Shown: positions 21,254 to 32,501, counted from the first letter of the stretch. The stretch: 64,000 nt of DNA from Gracilaria domingensis (GCA_022539475.1 VCMS01000091.1:1-64000), one strand, 5' to 3'. A program made the numbers and translations. The notes: a model not told the origin generated them from the sequence alone.

Positions 21254-23155
21254 TTACGAGCGAGTGGTCCAGAAGTCGATGTCGAATTCGTTGGATATTG
21301 ACTTCCAGCGCTTGTACGGCGTAACTGTTCTGGTAACAGCTGGTAAAAGCCTGGCTACTACACGCGAATGCGTTTCTTTTGGTGGCGTCCACAAAATACC
21401 CCAATGGCAAGGCGCGTCGTATAACACCTCTAGGTACGCATTGTTTTCTATTTCTTCCCACGAACGACCACAAAGCAGTCTCACACGCTTCAACCATTCT
21501 TTGAGAGCAAACTTGCGAGACTGAAACGGCCCGAATAACATACGCTCATGTTCGATGGGAAACTGGCTTCGAGAGGATGGCATCCCACTCTCTGTTTCCA
21601 CAATCCAATTCCCTTTGGAATGATCACATAGCTGGATCGTTACCAGAGAGAAGTTTGAATGCTCGTTTCGGGACGATATTTCTCGTCTATCTGCAGAGCG
21701 TCTGTAAATGTCCACATCGCGTATCTCAGCATACGAATGTACGTAGATACGTTGCAAAGCATCCCTCGCCTCGAAACAAGCTTCAACGTAGTCTGTAAAC
21801 AAACCTACATCATAGCGTTTTCGGGGCATGTAGTGTTTCGCAGACGCGAGATTACTGCCTTCGGTACCCATGATATGCGTCACAAGCCATGATGAGTACT
21901 TTGAACGAGAGTCCCACCGGTCATTCCGAACATCCCGAAGGAACTTCTGGAAAGCCGGTTTCAAAATCTCGAATCGAAAACTGAAGCCCTTTTTTCGCAC
22001 CAGTTTCTTCTGCTTCGCTGATTTCGTCGTCTTCCCCTGTCGCTCTTTGTTCTTTGTGAATCCGTCATGTCTCAACTTGGTCTTGTTTTCCAGTCTGTTT
22101 TCCTTCTCGCCTTCGTACTCGTACCAGTCACCGCGGCGTTTTGGTGAAGAGGCCGCCGTATGCATTTCTAGATTGCGAATGAACCTCTTATTATTAGTGG
22201 CTGCTCTCGTCTTTGTGATTACCCGGCGTGGCGGAATACGAGTTTGATTAGGCGCCGGTGAACTCGTGCGGCGCGAAGCATGAAGCGATTTGGGCACCTT
22301 TAAGTCTTTGGCAGATTCCTCCAGCGTCTTAGTTCTGAATCTAGCAAAAGGTATGAAGGGGTTATGTGGGGTTGTATTTCCCTGAGATTTGTCTCCACTC
22401 TCCGCCTTTTCTTGGTTTCCATGCTGTAGCACAGCTTGTCTCAATGGGTTCTTGTCCTGCTCGACACTGTCATCTCGACGACTGCGCACATCATCGGCGC
22501 GGTAGTTTGGCGGCGGAGGCACGCTTCTGAGAAGAGGACGAAACACGCTACCAGATGAAGTGGCTGAACTTTGCTTCTCAGTCTCTTTCACTGGAGGAAG
22601 CCCAGTAGACTTCATATGCGACACCGAGGCACATCTCAGGATGCCACGACGGGGACGCGAAAACCGATTGTATGGACCAAACAGGGGAGGGGCGTCAGTG
22701 AGAACGTGAAGACCACCCCACGATACGCTCTTCTTCCCCGATCTCATGTGAGTGGGTTCGGGGGGGTTCTGTTTGGGGATGCTTGTGGAATTTTCGACCG
22801 GAGGAGGTGCTGACATCGTCGCAAACTGGAGTGGTGGGAGGTATCTTCGCTGGTGCGCAGATGAGGTGTGCGAAATCGGAGACGGAGCAGAATGTTCGCG
22901 AAAGGAAGAGGAAGATTGAGTGATTGCAGAAGGATCCCGAATGGGTTCGGAGGGGCTGTTTGATGGTTGTTGAACAGCAGGAGTACTGCCATAAGTACGA
23001 TTGCGGGAGAACACGGAGGCGGTGCGGGAGAGGGACGGGGTAACCCCTGGATTGCGCGAGTGATAAGAAATGGTGACATGAGAGTTTCTGGTGTTGGACA
23101 CGCAGCGTTTTGGACAGTCTGCGCCCGATGTAGGCTGTCGGTCATGAAGGACCAT
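21254..23155 (-). CDS. Unknown protein, intact founder of a tandem family (copy 1)
   Basis: A 633-residue protein from an ATG at 23153-23155. Residues 1 to about 400 are Ser/Pro/Arg/Lys-rich and probably disordered, with very basic patches near 360-400 that could act as nuclear signals. The conserved part is the last 210 residues: WLVTHIMGTEG, EACFEARDALQRIY, FGPFQSRKFALKEWLKRV, RLLCGRSWEEIENN and HWGILWTPP. The same blocks recur in order in the two minus-strand copies to the right (24658-25500 and 26768-27438). Conservation across such different base compositions shows this is a real domain. I do not recognise it and give no function. A CRE/CCAAT module lies 217-249 bp upstream of the ATG. 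Confidence 0.75.
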   Translation of the reverse strand: MVLHDRQPTSGADCPKRCVSNTRNSHVTISYHSRNPGVTPSLSRTASVFSRNRTYGSTPAVQQPSNSPSEPIRDPSAITQSSSSFREHSAPSPISHTSSAHQRRYLPPLQFATMSAPPPVENSTSIPKQNPPEPTHMRSGKKSVSWGGLHVLTDAPPLFGPYNRFSRPRRGILRCASVSHMKSTGLPPVKETEKQSSATSSGSVFRPLLRSVPPPPNYRADDVRSRRDDSVEQDKNPLRQAVLQHGNQEKAESGDKSQGNTTPHNPFIPFARFRTKTLEESAKDLKVPKSLHASRRTSSPAPNQTRIPPRRVITKTRAATNNKRFIRNLEMHTAASSPKRRGDWYEYEGEKENRLENKTKLRHDGFTKNKERQGKTTKSAKQKKLVRKKGFSFRFEILKPAFQKFLRDVRNDRWDSRSKYSSWLVTHIMGTEGSNLASAKHYMPRKRYDVGLFTDYVEACFEARDALQRIYVHSYAEIRDVDIYRRSADRREISSRNEHSNFSLVTIQLCDHSKGNWIVETESGMPSSRSQFPIEHERMLFGPFQSRKFALKEWLKRVRLLCGRSWEEIENNAYLEVLYDAPCHWGILWTPPKETHSRVVARLLPAVTRTVTPYKRWKSISNEFDIDFWTTRS

Positions 23156-23371
23156 TGCTTGATCTGTGGCAAGGGGTTGAGGAGCGATCGCAAGTTGAGC
23201 TGGAGGCCATGATGGGCGGGGAGGAGCGAGCGTGGAGCACGGCTTTTAACGTGCGGTGAGCAGGCGGTGAGGAGCGCAGAGGCAATGGGGATGTAATTGG
23301 GAGAGGCGGCGGTGAGAGCGACGAGAGGCGCAACTGTCGGTTGCAATGAGTGCACACGAAACGTACCTGCG

Positions 23372-23404
23372 TGACGTCACGGGCTGGAGATTGATACGGC
23401 CAAT
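23372..23404. promoter_or_regulatory. CRE plus GATACGGCCAAT module upstream of copy 1
   Basis: TGACGTCAC (23372-23380) and, 12 bp on, GATACGGCCAAT (23393-23404), which contains a CCAAT box. The same pair, 8 bp apart, stands at 27577-27605 upstream of the third family copy. The repeat of both words in the same order suggests a conserved promoter inherited by duplication. Confidence 0.6.
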
Positions 23405-23523
23405 CGACGCGCGACAGCTATGCTGCAGGAGCACAAGGCGTTGTGTGGAGCTCCTTTTTCCCGACATGCCTTCGTTTGCCACGGGGCTCTCTTGTGTAAC
23501 AGAGAGAGCACCTCTGCGAAATA

Positions 23524-24021
23524 ATGGCGTCGTCAGAGGAGACGCGGCTCGTCAATGCGGTTGGCAGTGAATGCGATTGCGACTCTCCCGTTTGGCTGGC
23601 GACGAGAGGTTGCGCTGCTGCGACGGCTGGAGGCTTGCGAATGCAGCGCTGTGAGTGGAGGGAAACAAAGTGCACACAGGCTGACAGCTTGCAGGGATGC
23701 ACGGTCGGTGGAGCATCGATTCACAAGTTGTGCTCCAGCCGTCGGAGCATACGCTGGAGTACACTGCGAGCTCGCGCTGAGTGCAGTGGGATGACAGTGC
23801 AGTTGTGCAAAGGTAGAGGAAGCAGGGAGGCGCTCAGATTTGTGGAGCCAATGCAGAAACGGGTCGCCGGTGGCACGATGTATCAGATGTTGGAAAGCGG
23901 GTGGAACTTATACAATTCCAACAGCGTTTTGCGAGGGAACCGAGTTTACATGTTTATTCGTTTGATATCATCTTCGCGAGTCGCTCGTCGAAGTCCAGCG
24001 CAGTTTTTGGCGCTCTTTTGA
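23524..24021 (+). CDS. Possible hypothetical protein, divergent from copy 1
   Basis: A frame of 165 codons from an ATG 120 bp to the right of the CRE/CCAAT module. The protein is rich in Cys, Ser and Arg with no recognised motif or membrane segment. Other frames overlap it on both strands and its composition is not clearly coding, so it may be an accident. Confidence 0.2.
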   Translation: MASSEETRLVNAVGSECDCDSPVWLATRGCAAATAGGLRMQRCEWRETKCTQADSLQGCTVGGASIHKLCSSRRSIRWSTLRARAECSGMTVQLCKGRGSREALRFVEPMQKRVAGGTMYQMLESGWNLYNSNSVLRGNRVYMFIRLISSSRVARRSPAQFLALF

Positions 24022-24657
24022 AGCTGACGCTTTCAGATATGCAGAGACAACTTTCGAACCACCCGAGGGGAAGAAGTTGAGGACGTGTTGTGCTCTCTAC
24101 GCATACGCTCAAAATGATAAGCTGTTGGGGAGTTTCTACAGCGATGACAGTGGTCGTTGAGGACCTGAAACTCAAGTGACACAGAGAAATTCGCGAAGCA
24201 GGTAATAAACAAGGACCATCTCCTTGGTCAAGCTCTGTTCAGCGGAGGTTAGCTGGCTGGAATAAGGTTTCCTTGAAGACAGAAACAGCATTACGAGATG
24301 TTGATCAATGTTTATTGCTATAGCTAACGTGATGAAATTGGACTGTTTACACCTTTTTAGCTTCTCTCCGCGCGAACGTAGTGCCTGTCATTCTGAGACC
24401 AAGCGGTTTAGATAAGCGTTTATCAACCTTTCAATTCAATCGAATTTGGCAAGGGAAGGAGATATGCGTTCCTATCACAGTCAGCTCCGTCGCCCACCTG
24501 GCTCAGTTTGTACGCAACATTGCCGACGAGAAGGACGAACATGGCCACGAGCATATAGTGGAGGTATTTGATACACTCTAGTAACAATTGCAATCGCCAG
24601 AAATCAGAGCATCCGAACACGCAGACGGGATGTTGTGCCATGAAGGTAGATAGACAT
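24022..24657. other. Intergenic stretch
   Basis: No gene or strong repeat seen between copy 1's upstream region and the end of copy 2. Confidence 0.5.
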
Positions 24658-25500
24658 TCAGCGGGGCCCCCTCGCCTGGATGTATAGCATGTATATTAGG
24701 ATCGAGTCGTCCAAAAATCGTTGCCAAAAGTGTTCTAGAGTGGAGTTTGACTCGGCAAACATCGGATCCGGGGCTGCAAAATTCGGCGGCATGAGCGTGG
24801 CAGATAACAGAACGTACTTTGCATTCGGCGGAGTGCATAGGATTGCCCATTTCGTCGGTTTATCCTGAATCACGCTCACATTGGCATCGTTTTCCATGTG
24901 TTGCCACGGGCGTCCGCAAAGCAACTCCACATGGTTGAGCCAGTCGTTCATCGCGAAGCTGCGCGATCTGAACGGCCCAAAGACGTTGCTCTCAGCTTCA
25001 ATTTACGCGTTTCTATCAGTCGAAGGCGTCGCGGTCTCTTTCTGTATGATCCAAAGGCCTTCATTACCAAGGAATGGCTCGAGTTGTTGTCCCACAGGGA
25101 GAGCTCCTGGCTGCCGGGGCGCCACTTGTGAACATGGCAGTCGCATGTCTGAACATGCGCATCTGCAACGCCACGCTGCAAAGCATCGCGCGCCCTATGA
25201 CACGCCTCCGCGTGAGTGGCGTACCATTGTCCGACCAAACGTCGTTGAGGGCATGTTAGATTGCGGCGCTGGTGCAGCTCGCTGGGCATGCTGCGCAGCG
25301 CATGCGTCACCAGCCAGCGCAGCTTCGGAGGCTTGCGCGCCTTCTCTCGATGAAGCGAGTGAAACTTGGCCTTGCCGATTTGGATGCGGTGTCCGTCGCT
25401 GTTGTTTTGTTGTTCGACTTGTTGCTGCGCTTGCGCTTCCTGCTCAAATCGCGCTTTGCAATGGCGCGCAGTGGACTGTTTGTGGCAGTTGCCTTGTGGG
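24658..25500 (-). pseudogene. Broken paralogue of the unknown family (copy 2)
   Basis: Homology to copy 1 starts near 25320 with WLVTHALRSMPSELH and HAEACHRARDALQRG. It passes through VQTCDCHVHKWRPGSQELS, then shifts frame around 25090-25110 to QQLEPFLGNEGLWIIQKE, hits an in-frame TAA near 25004, and continues as ESNVFGPFRSRSFAMNDWL, HVELLCGRPWQHMEND and KWAILCTPPN before ending at 24658. Thus one frameshift and one nonsense codon break it. The frame stays open further upstream (to about 25814), but that part shows no match to copy 1. Composition is intermediate between copies 1 and 3. Confidence 0.8.
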
Positions 25501-25814
25501 CCATTGCGCGTTCGGTTTCGGCGCCACAGCCATTGGCGTAGACATGAACGGTTTGTGCGGAAACCAGACTGTTCTTTTGCATTTTTGTGATCTCTGGCTG
25601 CAGCGCAATGGCTCTGACAGCGCGGTTCGCGCTTGCACATCGCGCCCGTCCCGGGGCGTAACACGACGACGTCGGCGCGTCGACGCCGCCCGAGACGTTG
25701 CCCGGCGCCGGCGTTCTGCACACGCCAAAAGGCGCCAGCGCGTGATGCGGCACCATGGTGCCGGGCGCAGTGTGGTTGTCGGCGCAGCGTGGGTGTGCCA
25801 AGAGGGGCTCCCAA

Positions 25815-26767
25815 CTTGTTCGCTTCTCGGAATGATGGTGGCGCTCATGTCGCTCCCGGCGTGACGCTGCGCGCCGGCTTTTGATCCGCGCTGCTCAAGT
25901 GGCGTGCAAACCGGCCTCGGGTGGCCCGCAAAGCGCGCGCTGTCGTTACTGCCGCCTTGCGGCAAGCGCGCAAGCGCGGACGATTGCGCGCCTTGTGCGT
26001 CCATTTTTGACGGAAGAGAGTGCCCGCCCGCCCTCCCTCCTCCTCCCGCGGCGGGCTGTGATGGTTCTTTATACTATGCTACGGCCACACCGGAAGACGA
26101 CGACACGGGGGGGGGGGGGAGCGAGGGGAGCAAAGACGGGTGGCGGGAACAGTCGAATCGATTGAGTGCAAGCGAAACGCATGAAATTGAAGTCCCGCTG
26201 CGCGAAATGACAGCGCCAACGGCGGGGAGCGTCAGCACTGCTTTTGTGCCGGAAACAGCGGCGCTTGCTCGACGCCACGCCGTTTCCGAGCACTTTTTTT
26301 TTTTTTTCTGGTGCGGCGGCTGCGAGCCGGCCGACAATCGCGCGCGGCAGCGTAGCGGATGCGAGACGCATGTACGCGCGTGCGTGCATTTGGTCGAAGG
26401 GCCGCGCTGGCGCACGTGCTGCTGCGCGGTAGCGTTCCTACCCATCGCTCAGCGCGGTGGGCACAAGCGCGTCGAGGGTGCCGCTCATCACGGGAATCAG
26501 CACTACAGTAGATGCACGTACCCTTGGTAGATCACTTTTTGCACAAGTTTGGACTGCTCTTTTCTTCAGAGCGCAGCATCATCTCGCGTGCTGTGGCGAG
26601 TATAGTGGCGAGCCACAACCCAAGGTTGGACACGGCCGAGCGCTTGAAGGTCGCCAGCGATGAGACGCTTTGTAACGCGGACAACGTTTACACCAAGTGC
26701 GTGGCTCGCGCCGCTCGAGGCAGTGCAAGGCCGTCATGCTTCACGCTCGAGAGAACGCTTCTGCAGC
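25815..26767. other. Intergenic stretch with homopolymers
   Basis: No credible gene. A 13-base G run (26107-26119) and a 14-base T run (26294-26307) mark the change from moderate to very high GC. Overlapping open frames here are by-products of composition. Confidence 0.5.
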
Positions 26768-27438
26768 TCACAGCAGCCGCGGTACACCGCGTCGACCCGT
26801 GCAACAAACTGCGTTCACCACCGCTGCAGCCCGTGCTCCCGCACAGCGCGCGAGGCGAGCGCCGCGCCCACCGCGCCGTCTACGGCCCGCGCCGCGCAGA
26901 ACGCGTGGCCAAAGTGGCGCGGCGCCGCGCGCGGCGCGCGCGCCAGCGCCGCGTCCGGCGGCGCGCACAGCGGCAGCCGGGCGCGCGCGCACGCGCGCGC
27001 GCGCGCTGGCGCGCGCCGCGTCCGCGCGCGTGCACAGCACCGCGCACGCGGCGCGCGCGGCGTACAGCACGCGCACGTGCGCGCCGTGCGCCGGCCGCTG
27101 CCACGAGCGGCCGCACGCGCGCCGCACCTGCCGCATCCACGCGCGCATGGCGCGCCGCCGGCTGCCAAACGGCGCCAGCAGCGCGCGCCGCGCCTGCACC
27201 ACCCAGCGCGCGCGCCGCGCCCCCAGCCGCTGCAGCTGCACGCGCCAGTAGTTGCACAGCGCGTCGCGCCGCACCACCTCCAGCCGCTCGGCCGCGCCGC
27301 CGCCGCCGCCGCCGCCGTCGTGGCGCACGCGCACCGCCGCGGCGCGCACCGGCAGGTAGCGCCGCACGGCCGCCAGCTCGCTGCCCACCTCGTGCGACAC
27401 CAGCCACGCGCCCGCGCGGGCGGCTCGCGGCGCAGCAT
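26768..27438 (-). CDS. GC-rich paralogue of the unknown family (copy 3)
   Basis: In the frame open from 27400 to 26768 the family blocks recur in order: WLVSHEVGSE, a PFGSRRRAMRAWMRQV block aligned with copy 1 PFQSRKFALKEWLKRV, and RRACGRSWQRPAHGAHVRVL aligned with RLLCGRSWEEIENNAYLEVL. Lys has become Arg, and many aliphatic and polar residues Ala or Arg, as expected under extreme GC pressure. The long N-terminal region of copy 1 is absent. The only nearby ATG (27436-27438) is one frame off the domain, so a base is missing or extra, or the start is non-standard. The end at 26768 runs well past the homology. It could be a working short form or a decaying copy. Confidence 0.6.
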
Positions 27439-27576
27439 GGCGACGTCGGCGGCGGCGGCGGCGTCGGCGAACGGTGTCGGCGCGCGGCGCGCGGGTGGAG
27501 GGTATTTACGCGGCGGACGCGCCGTCGGGAGAGGAGAGGCGCGCGCTGCGCACGGCGCGCCCGGCGCGCACGGCGC

Positions 27577-27605
27577 TGACGTCACGCGCGCGGGATACGG
27601 CCAAT
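27577..27605. promoter_or_regulatory. CRE plus GATACGGCCAAT module upstream of copy 3
   Basis: TGACGTCAC (27577-27585) then GATACGGCCAAT (27594-27605), the same two words as upstream of copy 1. The module starts about 140 bp upstream of the copy 3 domain and ends 22 bp from the stop codon of the kinase gene, so the intergenic space is minimal. Confidence 0.6.
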
Positions 27606-27626
27606 GGCGGCGCGCGCCGCGCTCAT

Positions 27627-27763
27627 TTACAAAAACAGCGCCAGCGCGGCGCCGTGCCCGCGCGCGCGCAGCGGCGCGCGCTCGCGCGCGCCAAGCGCCG
27701 TCGCCGCCAGCGCGGCCGCTTGCCGCCCGGCCGCGCCCGCGTCCAGCCGGCCGCGCGCGCCCA

Positions 27764-27800
<37 letters not shown>

Positions 27801-28098
27801 GCGGCCGCCGCCCGCGGCGGGCAGGTGGCGCGCGCAGCGCAGCAGGCGGCGCTCGCCGCGCGCGCCGCCGCCGCCGCCGCGCGCGCAGCCCAGCCCGCGC
27901 GCGCGCCACGGCGGCGGCTCGATGCCCACCTCCTCGGCCCACAGCGACTGGCGGAACACGAAGCACGGCTGCTGCTCGCGCGCGGCCGCGGCCGCGGCCG
28001 CGGCCGCCACGGAGAACGGCTCGCTGCGCGACTTGGTGAGCGGCCCGCCCACGTCGCGCGCGCGCGCCGCCGCCGCGCCCAGGTCGCCCAGCGAGCCG

Positions 28099-28132
<34 letters not shown>

Positions 28133-28203
28133 GCTCGCCCGCGCACGCGTCCTTGGCGCGCCGCCGCAGCACGGGCGCCTTGCGGCCCGTCTCGACGGCG
28201 GGC

Positions 28204-28235
<32 letters not shown>

Positions 28236-29689
28236 CGCGGCGGCGGCGCCCTGCGGCGGCAGCTCGCCCAGCGGCGGCGGCGACTCGCGGCCGTCGGCGG
28301 CGGCGCCGGGCGCGCGCGCCAGCGCGCCGCGCACAAACGCGTGCTGCAGCGCGTCGCGCGCGCAGATGCGCTGCTCGGGGTCGTAGTGCAGCATGCGCTT
28401 GGCCAGCGACAGGAACACGTCGTAGTCGCGCGGCGAGTGGCCGCCGCTGACGCGCTTGCGGCGGCCGTGCGCGCCGCCCGTGTGCAGCGCCACAAAGCGC
28501 TCGATGGGCGTGGAGCGCGGCGCGTTGCGCGCGTGCGCGGACGACGGGTTGGGGCGCAGCGCCCACGCGCCCGAGTCGGCGCGGCGCTCGAAGAAGAGGC
28601 CGCTCTTGGCGCCGCGCTCCAGCATGTGCGGCGGCGGCAGCCCGAGGCGCTCCACGATGACGGCCATCTGGTCGGCCTCGTCGTTGCCGGCGAACAGCGG
28701 GTAGCCCGTGTGCAGCTCGATGAGCATGCAGCCCAGCGACCACACGTCCACCTGCGTGGAGTAGGGCAGCCCGAGGATGACCTCGGGCGCGCGGTAGAAG
28801 CGCGACTGCACGTAGGTGTACATGGAGGGCGAGATGCGGCAGCTGGCGCCAAAGTCCACCACCTTGATGGCGCTGCGCTGCGGGTGGCGCAGCAGCACGT
28901 TCTCCGGCTTGAGGTCGCAGTGCGCAATGTTGACGTCGGCGCGCGCCAGGAAGCACAGGCACGACAGGATCTGCTTGCAGAACTTGCGCACCAGGTTGAG
29001 GCTCACGCCGTAAAAGTCGGTGCTGCGCAGCAGGTCGTACAGCGAGAAGGACAGCAGCTCCAGCACCAGGCAGTGGTGGCCGCGGAAGATGAACTTGTCG
29101 CGCAGGCGCATGATGGAGTGCGCGTCCAGCGGGTCGATGCGGTTGAGGTACGACGTCATGCGCGCCTCGCTGAGCGCCTGCTCCACGTACAGCGAGTGGT
29201 TCTTGATGATCTTGATGGCCACGTGCGCCTTGTGGTGCGTGTCGTACGCGCGCACCACCTGCCCGAACGAGCCGCGCCCGATCACCTTTTCCAGCGTGTA
29301 GCGGTTGTTGAACAGCTCGCCCGTGCGCACAATGTAGTCAAAGTTCTTGTCGCAGTACTGCACCGACATGGGCGACGCGCGCGCCGCCGCGGCGCTGGTG
29401 GCGGCGGCGGCGGCGCCCACGCGCTTGGCGGCGGGCGGCGCGTCGGACGACGCCGCGCGCGGCGGCGGCGGCGGCGCCGCCAGCGGCAGCGGCAGCGGCA
29501 GCGGCAGCGGCAGCGGCAGCGGCGCCGGCGACGGCGCGTGCGCGTGCGCGTGCGCGTGCGCGGGCGCGGGCGACGGCGGCGCGCGCGACGCGGCGGCGCA
29601 CACGACGCCGCCGCCGGCGCGGAAGAAGGCGGCGTTGATGGCCTGGTACGTGGCCATGAGCCGCACGGTGAGGCGCACCACCGGCGCGT

Positions 29690-29720
<31 letters not shown>

Positions 29721-29924
29721 GTCGTCGGCGTCGGCGTCCGCGCCGCCCGCGCCGCCCGCGGCGGCGGCGGCGGCGGCGGCGGCGCGGCGGCGCTGCTGCG
29801 AGAGGAGGCGCGCGCGCGGCGCGGCGTCGACGGCGGCCTTCTTGGCGAGGTACGAGTTGCACGCGCGGAACGCCGAGCGCCGGCGGCGCGGCGGCGCGAG
29901 CGCGAGCGCGCGCGGGCCGTCCAT
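27627..29924 (-). CDS. DYRK1-type dual-specificity protein kinase
   Basis: The ATG at 29922-29924 gives 765 residues; the frame stays open further upstream only because of the poly-Pro artefact of the homopolymer. Residues 1-190 are low complexity (poly-Ala, poly-Pro, Leu-Pro and His-Ala repeats). The DYRK homology box (NFDYIVRTGELF) precedes the kinase domain, about 209-530. Visible residues are the Gly loop GRGSFG (216-221), Lys238 in VAIKIIK, HCDLKPEN (335-342), DFG (357-359) and the activation-loop YTY (369-371), whose second tyrosine is autophosphorylated in DYRKs. LHTGGAHGRR and GGHSPRDYD match DYRK1. The C-tail is Ala/Gly/Arg-rich. DYRK1 kinases act in nucleus and cytosol on growth and splicing control. 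Confidence 0.93.
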
Positions 29925-30647
<723 letters not shown>

Positions 30648-31739
30648 CTACGCGGCGGCGGCGGCGGCGCGCGCGCCCATGGCGTGCTTGCAAAACTCGT
30701 ACGTGGTCCAGCAGATGGCGGCGGCCGGCACGTGGAACAGCACGCGCGCGCGCACGCCGCGCAGCAGCGCGGCCGCGCCCTCCTCGCGCGCAATCACGCG
30801 CAGCGCGTCGCGCAGCCCGCCGTAGCGGCGCGCGCCCACCTCGCCCTGCGTCTGCAGCCGCGTCTTCACCACGTCCAGCGCGTTGGTGCCGGCCGCCGCC
30901 ACGCCGCCCGCCACGCCGCCCGCCGCGCAGTGCGCGCGCGCGTCAAACTCGCCGCGCGCGCCGCGCGCCGCCAGCAGCGCGTGCTTGGCGCTCTCGTACG
31001 CCGCAAAGTACGCCGCGCTGAACGGCACGTTCATCAGCAGCGTGGCGCCAAAGCCCGCGTAGAACGCGCGCGCGCCGTGCAGCTCGTACACGCTCGCCGC
31101 GCACTGCAGCACGGAGCGGTACGTGCCGCGCCCGCTCAGCTGCATGCGCTGCTTCACCACGTCCAGCGGCGTCATCAGCGCGTCGCTCACCAGCGCCGCG
31201 CCCGCCGCCGCCGCCGCCGTCGCCGCCGGCCGCGCGCCGCCGCCGTCGCGCTCGCGCGCCGGCAGCGCCGCGCGCAGCGCCTCGTACGTCGCAAAGTGCA
31301 GCGCGTGCGCGGGGCCCGCGGACAGCGCCACCGCGCCCGCGCCGCGCCACAGCGCGCCGTAGCCGCCCTCGGCCACCGCCGCCTGCGCGGCGCGCAGCAT
31401 GCCCGCCGGCGCCGCCTCGCGCAGCGCCACGTACGACTGCATGCGCGTCTTGAGCGTGTCCACCGGGAACATCACCAGGTGCTCGCTCATGCCCGCCGCC
31501 GCGCCGGCCGCCATGTGCTGCCACCACGTCAGCTGCTCGTCGTCCTCCGCGCAGAACACGCGCGCCGCCTGCTGCGGCCGCTCATTCAGCCCGGGCGCGC
31601 CGGTGCGAGCGATCGGCGCGCCGGCGCCGGGCGCCGGCAGCGCGGCGGCGGCCACCGACGCCACCACCGGCCGCTGCGCGTCTTGGCGCGCGCCGCCGCG
31701 CGCCTCCTCTTCTCCGACGCGGCGATCATTCTTCATCAT
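30648..31739 (-). CDS. Mitoferrin-like mitochondrial carrier (SLC25, MRS3/4 type)
   Basis: The tandem ATGs at 31734-31739 give about 363 residues. An Ala-rich lead of some 70 residues precedes the three-repeat carrier fold. Signature motifs are PVDTLKTRMQ, PLDVVKQRMQ and ALDVVKTRLQ. MSEHLVMFPVDTLKTRMQS, AGPAHALHFATYE and LLMNVPFSAAYFAAYES match mitoferrins, which import ferrous iron across the inner membrane for haem and Fe-S synthesis. The third signature begins with Ala in place of the usual Pro, as happens in some carriers. A related S-adenosylmethionine carrier is possible but fits less well. Confidence 0.85.
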   Translation of the reverse strand: MMKNDRRVGEEEARGGARQDAQRPVVASVAAAALPAPGAGAPIARTGAPGLNERPQQAARVFCAEDDEQLTWWQHMAAGAAAGMSEHLVMFPVDTLKTRMQSYVALREAAPAGMLRAAQAAVAEGGYGALWRGAGAVALSAGPAHALHFATYEALRAALPARERDGGGARPAATAAAAAGAALVSDALMTPLDVVKQRMQLSGRGTYRSVLQCAASVYELHGARAFYAGFGATLLMNVPFSAAYFAAYESAKHALLAARGARGEFDARAHCAAGGVAGGVAAAGTNALDVVKTRLQTQGEVGARRYGGLRDALRVIAREEGAAALLRGVRARVLFHVPAAAICWTTYEFCKHAMGARAAAAAA

Positions 31740-31883
31740 CCACAACCAAGCGCCAAAAGCGTCGTCGTCGTCGTCGTTGGTGTTGCTGCTGTCGCCGCGC
31801 CGGATCAACGCGCGGCGGCGCGCGCGCAGTTTGCGCCGCGCGGCGCGGCGCGCATTTCACTGTAAGACCGCGCCAGCCTCCCT

Positions 31884-31925
31884 TTTTGGCGCCAAAACGC
31901 GCGCAGCTCCTTCGCCATTGGTTCG
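31884..31925. promoter_or_regulatory. Mitoferrin promoter: E2F-like palindrome and CCAAT
   Basis: TTTTGGCGCCAAAA (31884-31897), a perfect 14-bp palindrome, is followed by GCCATTGG (a reversed CCAAT box near 31917). They stand 145-186 bp upstream of the ATG. Confidence 0.5.
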
Positions 31926-32115
31926 CCATTCGCCGCGGCCAGCACAGCAGCTGCCATCCACCGTCTTCGACGACGACGACGACGACGACGACGACAAGTC
32001 GCCCAAACCGCATCTACGAGCAAACGCTTTTCCGCTTGTTTGATCGCCACCAGGCGCTTTCGCGAGCACTTGAGCTCAAGTGCTCCAGTTGCGCGCCCAA
32101 GCACGCCACCCCAGC

Positions 32116-32269
32116 CGTGTCCGCATCTCACGCGCATAATGAATGGATCGCGTGGCCCTGCGGCGCACTCCCATCAGCGAGCGACCCCTGTATCTACAGC
32201 GAGCTACAGCGAGCTACATCGTTGCATTGGCGTCAAATGCGCACTGAACCGCATCAGCGAGCAAATGCT
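32116..32269. repeat. Direct repeat, copy A
   Basis: Begins CGTGTCCGCATCTCACGCGC and ends GAGCAAATGC. It shares most of its length with 32387-32501, including CAGCGAGCTACAGCGAGCTA, with insertions in this copy. On the minus strand its left edge keeps the CGH start of the receptor 3'-end remnant. Confidence 0.75.
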
Positions 32270-32315
32270 CTGAGACCTCAATATCCAAACGAGAACAGAA
32301 AGCCGCCTTCAAAGC

Positions 32316-32396
32316 TCATCGCACGATGCGACAGGATCGCAAATCCCCCGTCAAGTACGCAACACCACCATCGATGTTGTCTACCGCGTGTCCGCA
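32316..32396 (-). pseudogene. Remnant of a second receptor 3' end
   Basis: In one minus-strand frame this reads CGHAVDNIDGGVAYLTGDL then RSCRIVR and a stop. It aligns with the end of the receptor tail at 32988 (CEHRLSNIRGGDLYLTEDF, RSCRIVR, stop). It is therefore the last piece of a duplicated receptor gene whose body has been lost. Confidence 0.7.
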
Positions 32397-32501
32397 TCTC
32401 ACGCGCATAATGAATTGACGGCGTGTGGCCCTGCGGCGCATTTACATCAGCGAGCTACAGCGAGCTACAAATGCGCAATGAACGCATGAGCGAGCAAATG
32501 C
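32387..32501. repeat. Direct repeat, copy B
   Basis: The shorter partner of 32116-32269. It adjoins the receptor 3'-end remnant at 32316-32396. Confidence 0.75.
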
